Assembly (NCBI GenBank): GCA_012845835.1
Contig: JABAKD010000014.1
Location: 4,635,896-4,699,895 of the forward strand
From: Undaria pinnatifida
Taxonomy: Eukaryota > Sar > Phaeophyceae > Laminariales > Alariaceae
Length of the DNA stretch: 64,000 nt
Direction of reading: 5' to 3'
Position 1 is the first letter of the stretch; the number at the start of each line of letters is the position of its first letter. This document shows, one piece after another, positions 11,964-23,117 of this stretch. Position numbers and translations under genes: made by a program. The notes under the pieces are model-generated. The model was not told the DNA's origin. It saw only the letters and a program-made list of their open reading frames with translations, and made no database searches.

Positions 11964-13310
11964 ATGGCTGAACTGGGGAACGAGAACCCTGCGGTCAACC
12001 CACCTCAGGGTGGATCGCAGGAGATTGGTGAGAGGATGGGTTCCTTATAGACACAGTTGTCTGAGCTTGCGACTCTAGTGCCATCTAAGCAAGATCTACT
12101 CAAGTCGCTCGTTGAGATGCAGCAAGGAAAGAAAGTGTAGTCCTCTGGTTCTGAGAGTGTTGCATCTAGAGGCACCGGACTAGAGGCTGGTGCGCGCCAA
12201 TCGGGTGCCACCGGCGGGGCCGCGGGAAGTACGCGCGGCGATCCCCAAGGCTTTGGCGTGTCCAGCATGCGGGTTGAGAGTAGGAGTGTTAGCTCAGGCT
12301 TGAATCCCCATGTATCTGCTGAAAATCGTTCCTCTGTTCCTGCAGTAAACTTTGGTTCGATTCACGGGACTGTCGGTAGGGCTGCTGTAGGTAGCCAGTC
12401 CGCGGTTCCGCCCGCTCCCTCTATGTCGAGTGAGTGGTGGGAAAACGTCGACAGTGAAAAGACACTGATTCCTGGGGCTGACATTACTGACATAGGAGAG
12501 AAGTTGGGTAGGGGTCCTTTTAAATTTCCCAAAGCTCTTGCTTTTGACGGCAGCGACGCGTCGTACCCCTCATGGTTGCAGAACTTTCTGTTGAGTGCCC
12601 GACCCAACAGCCTAATCAGGCGTTTGTTTTCGAGATTGAGATTCCGATTGCAGACATCGGTTTTGACTTGACCCCGTGGGGGTAGAAGGGTTTCAATGTG
12701 GGTCTGATTCGTCAGGCGGAGATGGCTTGGTGGTTTCTGTTCGACTGCTTGAAGAAGGATAGTCTGAAACATATGACTAGGCATACGCTGGTTCCCCCAG
12801 CAAGGCGTTTCGTGTGCTAAAGGATAATTTTCTGCCGTTGAGCCAGATTCAGACTCGTGTGCAGGAGGAGAAACTGAAGTCACTGCGCATGCGTTCGAAC
12901 GAAAACCCCGCAACCTTCTTTGCATCCATGAGAGAGACGCTTGATGTTCTGCAAATGCTTGAATTCTAGAAAGATGACAGGGAGGTGTGCAATCTGATGC
13001 TTGAAGGGCTGTCGCACGAGTACAAGACTTTGCGTGAGATTCTTGTGGTGTTCTGTCCGAGTAACCCATCGTTCATCGAGACTAAAGTGCGAGAGCGTTA
13101 CCTAGACTTGCAGGCACAGGGTGGTTCGAAGAAGCACAGTAGTGTTGCTCTGGTGTCTAGGACTGAGAGGAAGAGTAGCAAGAAGCACTACAACAAGCCG
13201 AAGTCTAACACCGAGTCTGATTCGTCCAAGAAAAAGACTTTTCAGGGGAAGTGTTTCAAGTGTGGGGAGAAGGGTCACTTGAGGAAGGACTGCCTGGCTC
13301 GCATCATCGC
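11964..13310 (+). pseudogene. gag: Ty1/copia gag, degenerate, with zinc knuckle
   Basis: Capsid-type polyprotein of a copia retrotransposon. Frame A starts at ATG 11,964, and at about 12,490-12,590 has the gag-like PFKFPKALAFDGSDASYPSW. A frameshift near 12,590 and another near 12,820 move the reading to the frame containing LMLEGLSHEYKTLREIL at about 13,000. It ends with a CCHC knuckle at 13,252-13,293 (CFKCGEKGHLRKDC, spacing C-x2-C-x4-H-x4-C). In-frame stops at 12,048, 12,138, 12,683 and 12,967 are all TAG, several plausibly from CAG. The coding sequence stops abruptly at about 13,305, where an oppositely oriented integrase fragment begins. Protease is missing. The copy is dead. Confidence 0.8.
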
Positions 13311-13690
13311 TCATACCACATCTCATACGGTGACTTAAAGTCAGAGTTAGCAAAACATGCATTGTGGTTCATTGCTTCGCAAGCCCAGTGCATAGCTTCA
13401 GCCCAGAGTTTGTCAGTCTTAGGTAACTGCACACGCCCAAAAAGAAGTTTCGCCTGAATACGAGCCGCCATCGCGGCCTCCTCGATCAATCCCAACCCAC
13501 GCTCTGCAACACCATTATATTGTGGACTAAAAACCGGAGTGAACTCTTGTTTGATCAAAAGCTCATTGCACACAGATGCGAATTGCCCCCCGAAAAACTC
13601 CCCTCCATTTTCAGATCTAACAATCTCAACCAATGATAGGATCCCATCAGCACGCACACTCGCAAGAAAACTTCGGAAAGATGCACACAA
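13304..13690 (-). pseudogene. Copia integrase core fragment, inverted relative to gag
   Basis: The minus-strand frame reads FLASVRADG, then VRSENGGEFFGGQF, FSPQYNGVAERGLG and SPYEMWYER. This is the downstream half of the copia integrase catalytic core (the D of the S-D/E-N-G-G-E-F box and the Q-x-N-G-V-A-E-R box that carries the catalytic Glu). The HHCC zinc finger and the first catalytic Asp are missing. The fragment begins directly behind the LTR segment at 13,690-13,973 and ends head-to-head with the gag zinc knuckle at about 13,305. No functional protein is possible. Confidence 0.75.
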
Positions 13691-13973
13691 TCGGACCAAT
13701 GCAACGTACCGATCACGGCAATAAGCCGTTAATCCGACCTCTAGCAACAATACGGGAGTATTCTACCTGACAACTGTCCGATGTCCCATACATACTCCGA
13801 CGGTCTAATGTATAACCCTTAGGTGTGTACAATCTACCGAACTACCGCAGCACCACAAAGATTATTCCTATGTGCTAGCTCGGTAACCTCAGATCGACAG
13901 TTCCGCTATTAAAATCATCCAATCAGATATTCTACCGCAACTCAGTCGATACACACGGCCGCTATCACGAACA
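13690..13973 (-). repeat. LTR-like segment, minus orientation
   Basis: On the minus strand the RNase H frame is followed by AGGGAGAG (polypurine-tract-like) and then TGTTCGTGATAG, the expected start of a copia LTR (TG...). The segment includes the GTACACACCTAAGGG block shared in inverted orientation with 11,587-11,760. Its far end runs straight into the integrase fragment instead of flanking DNA, which is not the normal arrangement. Confidence 0.6.
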
Positions 13974-15902
13974 CTCTCCCTAGGGGCTGTTGTATCTACC
14001 AGACCAAAAATATATATCAAGGAAAAAAAAAACGACTCAACCTTGTACTTCTTGTCCCTCGAGCCAAGTGCAAAGTCGCGGTGAACTTCAAAAAGATCTC
14101 TCGGCAGAGCCTTCGTGAGGATGTCCGCATGCTGTTTTTTGCTGGGAACATGCGTGACCTCGATCACATCCTCCTCGGTCAATTCCTAAGAAAGTGATGC
14201 CTCACGTCGATGTGCTTACTCCTACTCGAGCTAAGCGGATATTCTGCAAGCGCAATCGCTTTTTCGTTGTCCTCCAGGACGTCGATCTTACGAGGCTTCC
14301 TACTAGACCTCAGGAACTGAAGCATTCCGTTCACAAACAGAGCCTCCTTCACGCCATCGCCCATCGCCAGATACTTTTCTTCAGAAGTCGACTGTGAAAC
14401 GCATTTCTGCGTGCTAGAAATCCAAACCACAAGCATTGCAGCCACAAACACCATCGCTCCCGAAACTGATCTACGGTCAGTGGCTTTGCTCGCAAAGTCG
14501 GCATCTACGTACACCAACGTGCCTTCATCTACCGAACTGTCCCGCTTGAACTTCAGATTTAGATGCGCCGTTTCCAGAAGATAGTTCAGGATCTTCTGGC
14601 CTGCCTTCCAGTGGCGTCTCTTTGGCTCGTGACCGTGCCTCGCCACAGCCCGCACAGCATCCGAGATGCCGGGCCTCGTCTGGCTGGCGATCCACGCTCC
14701 CCACCACCTCTCGGAACGGCACATCTCCTGCCCCCTCATCCTCCTTCAAGGACCTGTTATCGTTGACAAGGGAAGCAGGGATCGAGCTGATGCGATAAAT
14801 ATTGAATCTCTCGAGGACACTCCTGATGTAACTCTCTTGAGAAATTCCAATCTTGCCAGCCTCGCGGTCGCGAATATATTCGCAACCGAGAAAGAACTTG
14901 ACCTCACCCAAATTATTTGTAGGAAGAGAGTAACCTAGTGCTTCAAGCCAGACTCTTAGTTCCTGCATACAGAATATCATCCACGTAAATCGCGACCATC
15001 CCCACCACCTCGTCTCTCATCATGAAACGCAGGACACAGAGGTCAGATATAGACTGCTCGAAACCAATCCTCTTCAGGTCCGACACTAGCCTCTTGTAGA
15101 ATGTTCTAAATGCCTGCTTCAATCCGCACAAACTCTTGCTCAGACGGGCAACCTTCCCTGACATCGAACCGCAGCCAGGAGGCAACTTCATGAACACCTT
15201 GTGATCCAATTCCGACTGAACAAACGCTTGCTCAATATCCCAGTGGAGTAATTCCAAGTTGTACTTGCACGCCAACGCTACCAACAATCGCTGAGATGCA
15301 GCATTTTCGGTAGGCGAGAAAGTCTCAAGATAGTCCACACCATACTTCTGCTTGAAGCCCTTCGCTACAAGCCTAGCCTTGGCCTTTACTATCTTCCCTG
15401 TTTCGTCTGCTTTGCATTTAAAAACCCATCTAGCATCAGTCACATTACAGCCTACTGGGACCTTTACTGCTAACGTGAACGTTCCTGCTTTTATCAAGCC
15501 TTCAATTTCGGCAGACCTGGCTACCTCCCGAATCTTGACGTACTTTGATTGCTGGGCTTCTTGATAGCTACCAGGCTCTGACTCAACATCCTGAACCAGT
15601 TCTTTCGGCAATTCGATTTCGTCCCCCGCTCTCTGCTCCGCTACAAGTGCATATACTATCTCTGATGCGGAGATGAGTCCCACGGTGGCCACAAGGCCGG
15701 GTACGCTCTGCTGGTTAACTGCACGGGTTTGTGCGCGAGTTCTACCGTCTCTTACTTCATCATTCTCACGCGCAGGAGTATTAAAGTCAGCAAGCTCAGC
15801 GACATGCCGCGGACGACGAGCGGCTGGAGGGGGTGCCTCCGCCTCTACCGGCCCTCCCGACCCAATCGACTCTACATCATCATCCCCTCCCGGATTCCCC
15901 AT
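13889..15902 (-). pseudogene. pol: Copia reverse transcriptase and RNase H, frameshifted
   Basis: Minus strand. RT starts in the 15,902 frame after an acidic/Pro linker. It shows DARWVFKCKADETGKI, ARLVAKGFKQKYGVDY, ETFSPT, LLHWDIEQAFVQSELD and the catalytic YVDDIL (14,990-14,970). The reading then shifts near 14,955 (LGEVKFFLGCEYIRDREAG), near 14,650 (RPGISDAVRAVAR, YVDADFASKATDRRS) and at about 14,180 (SKHIDVRHHFLR, then HVPSKKQHADILTKALP). The order RT, RNase H, C-terminal ADILTKALP is canonical for Ty1/copia. At least three frameshifts and a truncated linker mean it is inactive. The sequence upstream of 15,902 keeps open frames to about 16,030 with a further shift. Confidence 0.85.
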
Positions 15903-16059
15903 CTCTACCTCCCCTGCCTCCTGCCCTCCCTGTCCTCATCGGGTGCGTCGGAACGCCCCCCGCCCGTTTGCTGGTATATCTCCTCCCCGGGGGTCTCTGG
16001 CTCTACGAGCTGCACAGTCAATCAACGATAAGCCAATGTGACTCGATGATTGTCGCACC

Positions 16060-16800
16060 ATCATGCGGGGCTGTGTCGACCCGCGGGAGAAGTCGGTTAT
16101 CGTCCCCGGTTTGTCAGGATTTCTGAAACAGGCACAGGATTCTATATATCCTCCCATGGTGGCGCTGCCCTTATGTCCGAGCCCCCATCAGCGGTAAGCG
16201 AATATGGTTGGGGTTCCACGTCGTGCGGAGTGGTGTCGACACGGTAGGTCATCGCTTTCGTTCCGGTGATTTTGGAGCTGTAGAGATTCGGGGGATTCAT
16301 GAATCAGGGATGTTGGACGCTATCTTCCCTGTGTGCGACGGAAATTCCCCCCCATTGATGGCCTTTATCCGCCTAGGACGGCGCTGTGAAGTATGAACCA
16401 ATGAGCGACTAGCCAAAGGGATTAGGGTTGTCTCACCGTACAGGGTGGTGTCGACCCAAGAAAGCTCGGTTTGCTTCCCCGGTTGATGGAAGTTTTAAGA
16501 GATGTGGAACGACCTCTGGACCGGGGATCGGACCCTGAATACTCCCGAGGTGAAGCTGGCTCAGCACACAAACCATGGCCAATCAGAAAATCGGCCGGTG
16601 GCGTTGGGATTTCCACACCGTGCGGAGAGGCATCAACCCGGATGATATCCGTGTTCGTCCCCGGGTTGTCGGAATTGTAGATGTGGATGGATTCCGATCC
16701 CGGCAAGTGACCCTATCGTGCCCGGGTGACGCCTACTTTGTGTATGAATACTGGCCAATGAGCGATCAGACGAAAATGACATGTTTTTATTTTCGCCTCT
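16060..16800. repeat. Diverged tandem repeat, about 160-215 bp units, four copies
   Basis: GTGTCGAC recurs at 16,073, 16,233 and 16,448, with a related CATCAACCCGG at about 16,631. Each is followed by (T)CG(T/C)(T/C)CCCGG(T/G)TTG-like words. Related AACCAATGAGCGA or GGCCAATGAGCGA boxes occur near 16,396 and 16,754. The block sits just outside the 5' side of the inverted pol and may be old LTR or leader sequence. Confidence 0.5.
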
Positions 16801-18442
16801 GAAACTTCGAGTCTGCAATTCTTAACTGCTGTAAAAACTGTAAGCGCTGTGGTCGCGTACTGTATGTACAAGAAGTGAGCGATCTACACAGCTAGCAACA
16901 AGCAGCAGCATAGCAATAATAGCATGCGAGGAGTTGAATGACGAAGGCAGCCATACCACCGTGTTTCGCGCCTGGAACAACGTCAACACGTCTCTCCACG
17001 ATCAGACGACACACAGACAGTCGATCTGGGAGGCTCGGATCTAGATGATACTATTATATCATGCATTGTATATCTCAGAAGCTGGCTCAGTGCGCGCCTC
17101 TCAGTGTCTACCAAGAGAACACGCAGCCTACATGGTCAGCCACCTTACTGGCCCCAGATGCTTGATTGAGTGAAACTATCATAGGAAACGCACTCGACAC
17201 GTTTCGTCGCCAGACTAAAGGGTCAGTCGGCGTGTGCTCGGATTCATCCGATCGAAATCTGATTAATGAAGCTCGGAATCGGATTCACTTAAAAAACGGT
17301 AGCTATTACTAGTAGTACATTGCTAAGATTACCTTACACACTGTACGCGCAGACTATGATTGTGTGTGGTGACTCCTTTTACTCTCACCGAGTATTGAAT
17401 CGAACAATTCGAAGTGCTGCCCTGCCCTACCCGAAGCATGGGTGCTGGCGAATGCCGGCACCCATGCGGAGCTCTTGTATTTTCTAAGATTTGTCGCTTT
17501 AGGAACTCAAGACCTTTCCCAAAATAAAAAATCTGGAGAAAACTAGACTGCTGGCCAGGTGAAAAAAAGCGTATGGGGACAGGTAAACAACGAGAATCAT
17601 GCAAAAAAAACTAACCGATTTTCGTCGATTTTGGGTTAAGGATCCCAATCATTCAGAAAACATGTCAGACGAACAGTGCTACCTATATCGTAGCACGAGT
17701 CTTAGCTTCAGAGCCAGTTTGTGGGGGTATGGAGCTCTTCACGCGAGAAGCTCCAAAAAAAATGAGGCACCCGCTGCCACCACCGTGATATGCGTCGATT
17801 CGCGGGGCCCGGGAGGGCCTCACCCCGGAAGGTGCTGCTCAAGAACATGTATTTCGCGGCCACCGCGGCCTTGCGATGCACCCGCACCACGCGACACGAA
17901 CTCCACGACGTTTTGTTCCAATGGCAGTTGCCCACGTTCCGCTCGCCCCACGTCCCAAACACCCTACCGCGAGGCAATTACTTGCCTGAGATTCGCGGGC
18001 GTTCCAGGCCGCTACTGCCCCAGATCCCGCCTTTCATGGGTCTCCATCCCCGAGTAGCAGCAGCTGCTGCAGCGATACCGTCGTGGGCGGCAACGACGAC
18101 ATCACTTCACGAACTTACGCATCTGTTTTGTGCTTCATGCACGCGGGAATTCCCGTGTAGCTGCGTGTGTCCTGTCGCCTTAAGGGGGTATCGAACACGC
18201 TAGCATTGGGATTCTAGGCGAGGGCTGCAATAGAAGGCTGTGCAACCCCATGAGTCGAAACATGCACCGTATTTCATGTCCAGCAGTTGTTGCGGTGCCC
18301 GAAGACGAAATTATGACCAAGAAAAGTTTTCTCGAGGAGAATTTGCTTTTGTATACGCCACAAGAGAAGTGGTATTCAAGCCAAATTCGCTTAGGAACTG
18401 ACAAGGAAACCATATGCGCCATCATCAGGGAAGGGGCCCCCA
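16801..18442. other. Non-genic stretch with a copy of a hairpin-prone dispersed word
   Basis: 17,611-17,700 holds CCGATTTTCGTCGATTTTGGG, GTTAAGGATCCC and GCTACCTATATCGTAGCA. Inverted or direct relatives occur at about 7,779 (GGATCCTTAACCCAAAATCG), 7,957 and 51,426. The frames at 17,790-18,203 (+) and 18,250-18,492 (+) look mildly protein-like, but I recognise no family. Confidence 0.4.
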
Positions 18443-19063
18443 TCACGTGTGGTAACAGCTGTGGTGACCCAAGCTCGCGCTCTCACGCCTAATGGCGATG
18501 GAAATATATTTACTTTGTGGCACAAACAAAATGCTGGTGCATCTTTGTTCAACAGGGTGCCGTGGCGCAATCAATAAAACAGACACCCAGTTACAATAGT
18601 TGGGGACATTGGCGTCTCGGACAAAGATTTGAGAAAGATTGAAACCAGTGTGGGACACATTGTTTTTGCAGCACTGGTCACAGGGTTTGTTTCTGACAGC
18701 ACTTAAATCATTCAGAAGTGCACCCACACGTTCGGACAAACCGCTTGGGATTATTGAGGAACATTTTGGGCAGTGGCAAAAGAGAGAAAGCGCGTCTCGG
18801 CTAAGGCCTCCCCTCCCACGACCGCCAGACGAGGCGACACAACCACATTCACAGCAGTCTACTGCGGCAACTAACGCGCCCGATCTCAAACTGCTACCAC
18901 ATCGACGACTTCGAAATCGACGGCGACAACGATAACAACGAGAAAAACAACGGCGACAGCGACGTGACACAAGGAAAAACGACCCGCCCCTATCCCGTTC
19001 CCGCCACAACTCACACCTTCTTTTACCCTCCCCCTTCTCCCCTTCCCTCCCCTCCTTATTCAC
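18443..19063 (-). CDS. Hypothetical Cys-rich open frame
   Basis: A 206-codon minus-strand frame. Its first 40 residues are Arg/Glu-rich low complexity. The C-terminal half is more protein-like and has clustered cysteines (FCHCPKCSS and, about 40 residues later, CDQCCKNN), a spacing that could bind zinc. I see no catalytic motif, no known family and no support for the start. It lies between repeat regions. It may be a fragment of a transposon-encoded zinc-binding protein or simply a chance frame. Confidence 0.2.
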   Translation of the reverse strand: MNKEGREGEKGEGKRRCELWRERDRGGSFFLVSRRCRRCFSRCYRCRRRFRSRRCGSSLRSGALVAAVDCCECGCVASSGGRGRGGLSRDALSLFCHCPKCSSIIPSGLSERVGALLNDLSAVRNKPCDQCCKNNVSHTGFNLSQIFVRDANVPNYCNWVSVLLIAPRHPVEQRCTSILFVPQSKYISIAIRRESASLGHHSCYHT

Positions 19064-19299
19064 CCCTCACCCCTATACCAACCCCCCCTTTATCCGCCCC
19101 CTCATCCCTTCGCACCCTAGCCAATATATTCGCCACAGGAGTTCCAAAAGGTGAGACATTCCGACACGACACGAGCGGATTTATACACCCCTCGAAGATC
19201 GCACACACCAGGAGACACTCCTCGTGCGCCGCGCAGGGTGAGCTTGGCCGTTTCGTCGTTTCATTTGGTTTTCTTCGTCTCTGAAGATGATCTGCGCGC

Positions 19300-19440
19300 C
19301 AACGCCAACGGCAAGAACCAAAGATAGCAGGTGGCGGTAAGAGCTACCCGTAAGAACCAACTGTAAGGATCAAAGATAGCAGGTAGTGGCGAGAGCTAGC
19401 CGAAAGAACCAACGGTAGGAACCAACGACCAAGGCTACGG
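19300..19440. repeat. Degenerate outlier of the CCAACGGTAACAA repeat
   Basis: AACCAACTGTAAGGA, AACCAACGGTAGGAACC and similar words occur at irregular spacing. They are related to the ordered 13-bp array at 20,155-20,450. Confidence 0.6.
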
Positions 19441-20154
19441 CAGAGGAGTCACTTTTGGGGGCTTGTTTTGCAGCGATTCCGGGTCACTCGCGCGAGTGAC
19501 TCCCCGGTTCCTTTGCGACGTTAACCGTTCGTGGTGATTTCTTTTCTTTTAGGATATGGAATAGGTAACCGTGGTGCGTCATGAAAAAAAAACGCCCCCA
19601 AGACGTTTTTTTAGTGAGGTACAGAGCCACTCGGGCGAGTGGTCCAAACCCGGCAGTGCACAAGAGGTTATACCCCCTCCATCGCAACCTTGGTCCAACG
19701 GCGAAATGCTAATAGCGAGAAGACCTCACCGTAAGAACCAACGATAGCCACCAGATGTGAGAGGCAAATCGGAGGGTGCTCGCCGTTTCCATACTCTATT
19801 GGGTTGGAAGAACTGCTGAAAACATTGGTATTGAGGCCGACGAACGTCATACTAACCCAAGGCCGACCGACCCACGCAAAAAATAGGCTAGAATATATAA
19901 CAATGGCTGGCTCCGACGAACATCATTACCCCACTGCAAACCACTGCGAACCCACCCACGAGAAAAATAGGTTAGAAATTAAAAAAGGCAGTAACAAATA
20001 TATCTGTGATGAAATGTTTCGCTGTTTTTTCGTGGGTTGGGTTTGGCGTCGGATTGTGACGTTCGACGGTTTCCGTACTATTGTAATATGTTTTTCTACC
20101 CAACTCCTACGCAACCATAGTTCGAGCATCGCAAAACATCTTGGTGGAACCAAC

Positions 20155-20450
20155 CAACCGTAACAACCAATGGTAACAGCCAACGGCTGCAACCAGCGGT
20201 AAAAACCAACGGTAACAACCAACGGTAGCAACCAACGGTAACAATCGACGGCTACAACCAACGGTAATTAATCAACGGTAATAAACCAACCGTAACAATC
20301 AATGGCAACAACCAACAGTAACAACCAACGGTAACGACCAACGATAACAACCAACGGCGACAACCAACGGGAACAACCAACCGCAACAACCAACGGTAAC
20401 AACCAACTGCAACAAACAACGGTAACAACCTACGGTAACAAAGGTGCCAC
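20155..20450. repeat. 13-bp minisatellite, consensus CCAACGGTAACAA, about 22 copies
   Basis: Consecutive units read CCAACGGTAACAA, CCAACGGTAGCAA, TCGACGGCTACAA, CCAACGGCGACAA and so on, with little change in length. Minus-strand frames give Trp/Leu/Val repeats; these are repeat artefacts. Confidence 0.9.
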
Positions 20451-20459
20451 CGAAACAAA

Positions 20460-21040
20460 GCAACATCGCCGCCGCCGGTGGAGTGAGGTGTAGTGGGAAG
20501 GCGGGGGGAGGGGGGGGGAGTGCCGTGGTCGCGGTTCGTGGCAAGTGTTTCGTGGCCGTCAGGTGGCTGGATACCAGCACCGGCGTCAGCGAATCGGTAC
20601 TGTTTCGCAATACATTTAGACCGTTGTTCTACGTACGATGCAGTGGGAGGGGAATCTGACCGCGCGCCGCGTGCGCAGTCCCCCCCTCCTGCAGAACGTA
20701 AGACAACACTAGAGTGGCACAGGCTTCCACAAAAAACGCAACCTGCTGCGGCCGGGTAGGTTCGGGGGCAGCGCTCACGAACGTCCACACGTCATACTAC
20801 GGCATGGCATGTCATGCTAAGCCAAGCCCCGAAAAAGATAATGACATAACTCGGCACCAACTAAACCTCCGACCGGGTTGTTGCTGCACTATTAATACAG
20901 TGGAAGGGGTACCGTTTCTTTCCTGGGTTCCGTGCATAAGGAACTCATTACCCCACCTAAAACGATTGTATTTTTGAGAAAAAACAAAAAGCGAATACTA
21001 TTAATACGCGATTAACGCCTTTACAACTCGAAACCCGTTT
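20460..21040. other. Non-genic stretch
   Basis: I see no conserved protein or RNA gene between the 13-bp minisatellite and the 91-bp array. Short frames on both strands around 20,500-20,790 overlap each other fully and have arbitrary composition. Confidence 0.4.
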
Positions 21041-21405
21041 TTTTTTAACAAATTTACTTGAATTTAGTATATGGAGGGATTTTGGGCTCTAAAGGGGTTA
21101 ACTACGCCCATGCCCTACGTATAAAACCTTTTGGGGGACAAATTTACTTGAAGTTAATATAGGGAGGGATTTTTGGCTTTAACGGGGTTAACTAAGCCCA
21201 TGCCCTACATATAAAACCCTTTTGGGGGACAAACTTACTCGAAGTTAGTGTAGGGAGGAATTTTTGGCTCTAACGGGGTTGACTAAGCCCATGCCCCACG
21301 TATAAAACCCTTTTTGGGGACAATTTTACTTGAAGTTAGCATAGGGAGGGATTTTGGACTCTAAAGGGGTTAATTAATCCCATGCCCTACGTATATACAG
21401 TGGGT
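21040..21405 (+). repeat. 91-bp tandem repeat, four copies (ACAAATTTACTTGAAG family)
   Basis: ACAAATTTACTTGAA or a close variant begins at 21,048, 21,138, 21,229 and 21,320. Each unit continues with TATAGGGAGGGATTTTTGG, GGGGTTAACTAAGCCCATG and TATAAAACCCTTTTGGGGG. Single dispersed copies occur at 53,990-54,060, 55,480-55,560 and, inverted, 58,315-58,395. Confidence 0.9.
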
Positions 21406-21429
21406 ACCCCGACTTAGGAGTGTCCAGGA

Positions 21430-21720
21430 TAAGCGCGTTCGGGACTTATTAACCCGTTCAGAGCCCCCCAGAAAAAATTCCTATACTACCAACAAGTAAT
21501 TTTCCCCATAACGGGTTTCAGTTGTAAAGGCGTTAAGAGCGGTCAAATCGGCATGTCCCGCCACACCACAGGCTAAATTTTTCCCACTACAGACAAGAGC
21601 CATTTGCAGTTAACCCCTCTAGAGCCCCAAAATCCTTCCCTATATCAAGTGCAAGTAAAATTGTCCCCAAAAAGTGTTTCCAGCAGGTAAGGCGTTAAGA
21701 GCGCATGTTTCGGCTTGTCA
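21430..21720 (-). repeat. Inverted copies of the 91-bp family
   Basis: Two minus-orientation relatives carry AACCCCTCTAGAGCCCCAAAA, CTTCCCTATATCAAGTGC-like and TTGTCCCCAAAAAG blocks, each ending at GGCGTTAAGAGCG. Together with 21,040-21,405 they make a large imperfect inverted repeat around 21,410. Confidence 0.75.
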
Positions 21721-21892
21721 CGGGGCGCTCTTGAATCGGGGTACCCACGGTGTATAACATTATACGGTATATAATATTATACGGGGTACGGTATAGGTGC
21801 AACGACCATTGTTGTTTCTGAGACCCCTCGCTCGAGTAGCTCTATCCCATATACTACATACTATATATATATATGTATGCCAACAAAAAATT

Positions 21893-22128
21893 AGGGCTTA
21901 TCACGGATCAGATCACATCCAAAGGGTCGCATCGGGCCAGGGCGACCCGGCTCGCATCGGGCCAGGGCGACCCGGCTCGACCCGTGATATTTGAAAAACC
22001 TCCTGACTCCTGACCCGACCCGACCCGTATGATTTCGAACGCCATCTGACCCGACCCCACCCGACCCGGGAGTTTTGAAACCTCCAATGAGCCGACCCGC
22101 GGGCCGCATCAAGATCCGTGAAGAGCCC
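21893..22128. mobile_element. CCCGA-rich TIR element (MITE-like), copy 1
   Basis: Left end AGGGCTTATCACGGATC, right end GATCCGTGAAGAGCCC. The ends are inverted repeats of each other, about 15 of 16 positions compatible. The inside is built of GACCCGACCCG words and ATTTGAAAAACCTCC or TTTTGAAACCTCC blocks. There is no coding capacity. Confidence 0.65.
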
Positions 22129-22348
22129 CGAGTATTTTTCAAGCCCTGTTTTTTTTTCCAAGTAAATCGAAAGTGCAACCCGATAAAAAAACACACACAT
22201 GGCCCATGATGAGTACGAGCACAAAAAAAAAAGCAGGAACAACATCCCGACGATTTAAGAGTGTAACGCCTTGCTAGCATGTTTAGCCCCGCACTCCTCG
22301 CATGGGGGCAAAACGCTCGGAGTTAGACTAGACTACGATCATTAAATC

Positions 22349-22553
22349 AGGGCTGTTCACGGGTCAGGTCGAGTCAGGGTAATCTGTCCCGACCCGCGAG
22401 ATTTGGAAACCTCCCGACCCGGCCCGACCCGACCCGACCTGTGCCGTCCCGTGATATCGCAAGCACTTCCTGACCCCACCCCACTCGACCCGCGAGGTTT
22501 TGGTAACCGCCTGACATGATCCGCGGGTCGGGTCATGACCCGTGAAAAGCTCT
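22349..22553. mobile_element. CCCGA-rich TIR element (MITE-like), copy 2
   Basis: Left end AGGGCTGTTCACGGGTC, right end GACCCGTGAAAAGCTCT. The interior is like copy 1 (CCCGACCCGCGAGATTTGG, CCGCGGGTCGGGTCATG). It is part of a larger local duplication with 22,650-22,921. Confidence 0.7.
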
Positions 22554-22921
22554 GGATGATTTCAGGAGTTGGAAATGAGTTCACAAGGAGCCCAGCCACT
22601 CAGAAAATACGTCATCCCACAGAGTGCCACCTCTATATGGTTGCACGGGTGGGGTCGAGTCGGGGTAACCTGTCCCGACCCGCGAGATTTGGAAACCTCC
22701 CGACCCGACCCGTCCCGTCCCGTGATATCGCAAGCACCTCCTGACCCCACCCCACTCGACCCGCGAGATTGTGATAACCGCCTGACATGATCCGCGGGTC
22801 GGGTCATGACCCGTGAAAAGCTCTGGATGATTTCAGGAGTTGGAGATGTGTTTACAAGGAGCCCAGCCACTCAGGAAATACGTTATCCCACAAAGTGCCA
22901 CCTCTATATGGTTGCACGGAT
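22367..22921. repeat. Tandem duplication of about 270-285 bp
   Basis: GGTCGAGTC(A/G)GGGTAA at 22,367 and 22,653, and AAGCTCTGGATGATTTCAGG at about 22,547 and 22,817, recur in order. Both copies end with CACCTCTATATGGTTGCACGG. The second copy has lost the left end of the TIR element. Confidence 0.85.
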
Positions 22922-23117
22922 CAAAATACAAAACGTTATTCCCGCAATATTATCAAACAATTTTCAAGCCATAAATCCTCCTATTAATAGTCAAACCCCA
23001 AGTGCTTCGCCCCCATGTGTGGAGTGCGGTGCTAAAACGGTCAATAGCTAAATCCTCGTTGGAGGAGCCCCCGTCGGCCATAATTACTTTTCCATCAAAC
23101 CAGAAAAAAAACGCTAC

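Noticed and set aside
15936..16157. Separate small minus-strand gene upstream of the copia RT
   Set aside because: The sequence reads as the shifted continuation of the pol linker and diverged repeat, not as an independent gene.
20155..20450. CRISPR-like or telomere-like array
   Set aside because: The 13-bp units are contiguous without spacers, and the unit resembles no known telomere repeat. It is a plain minisatellite in a eukaryotic genome.
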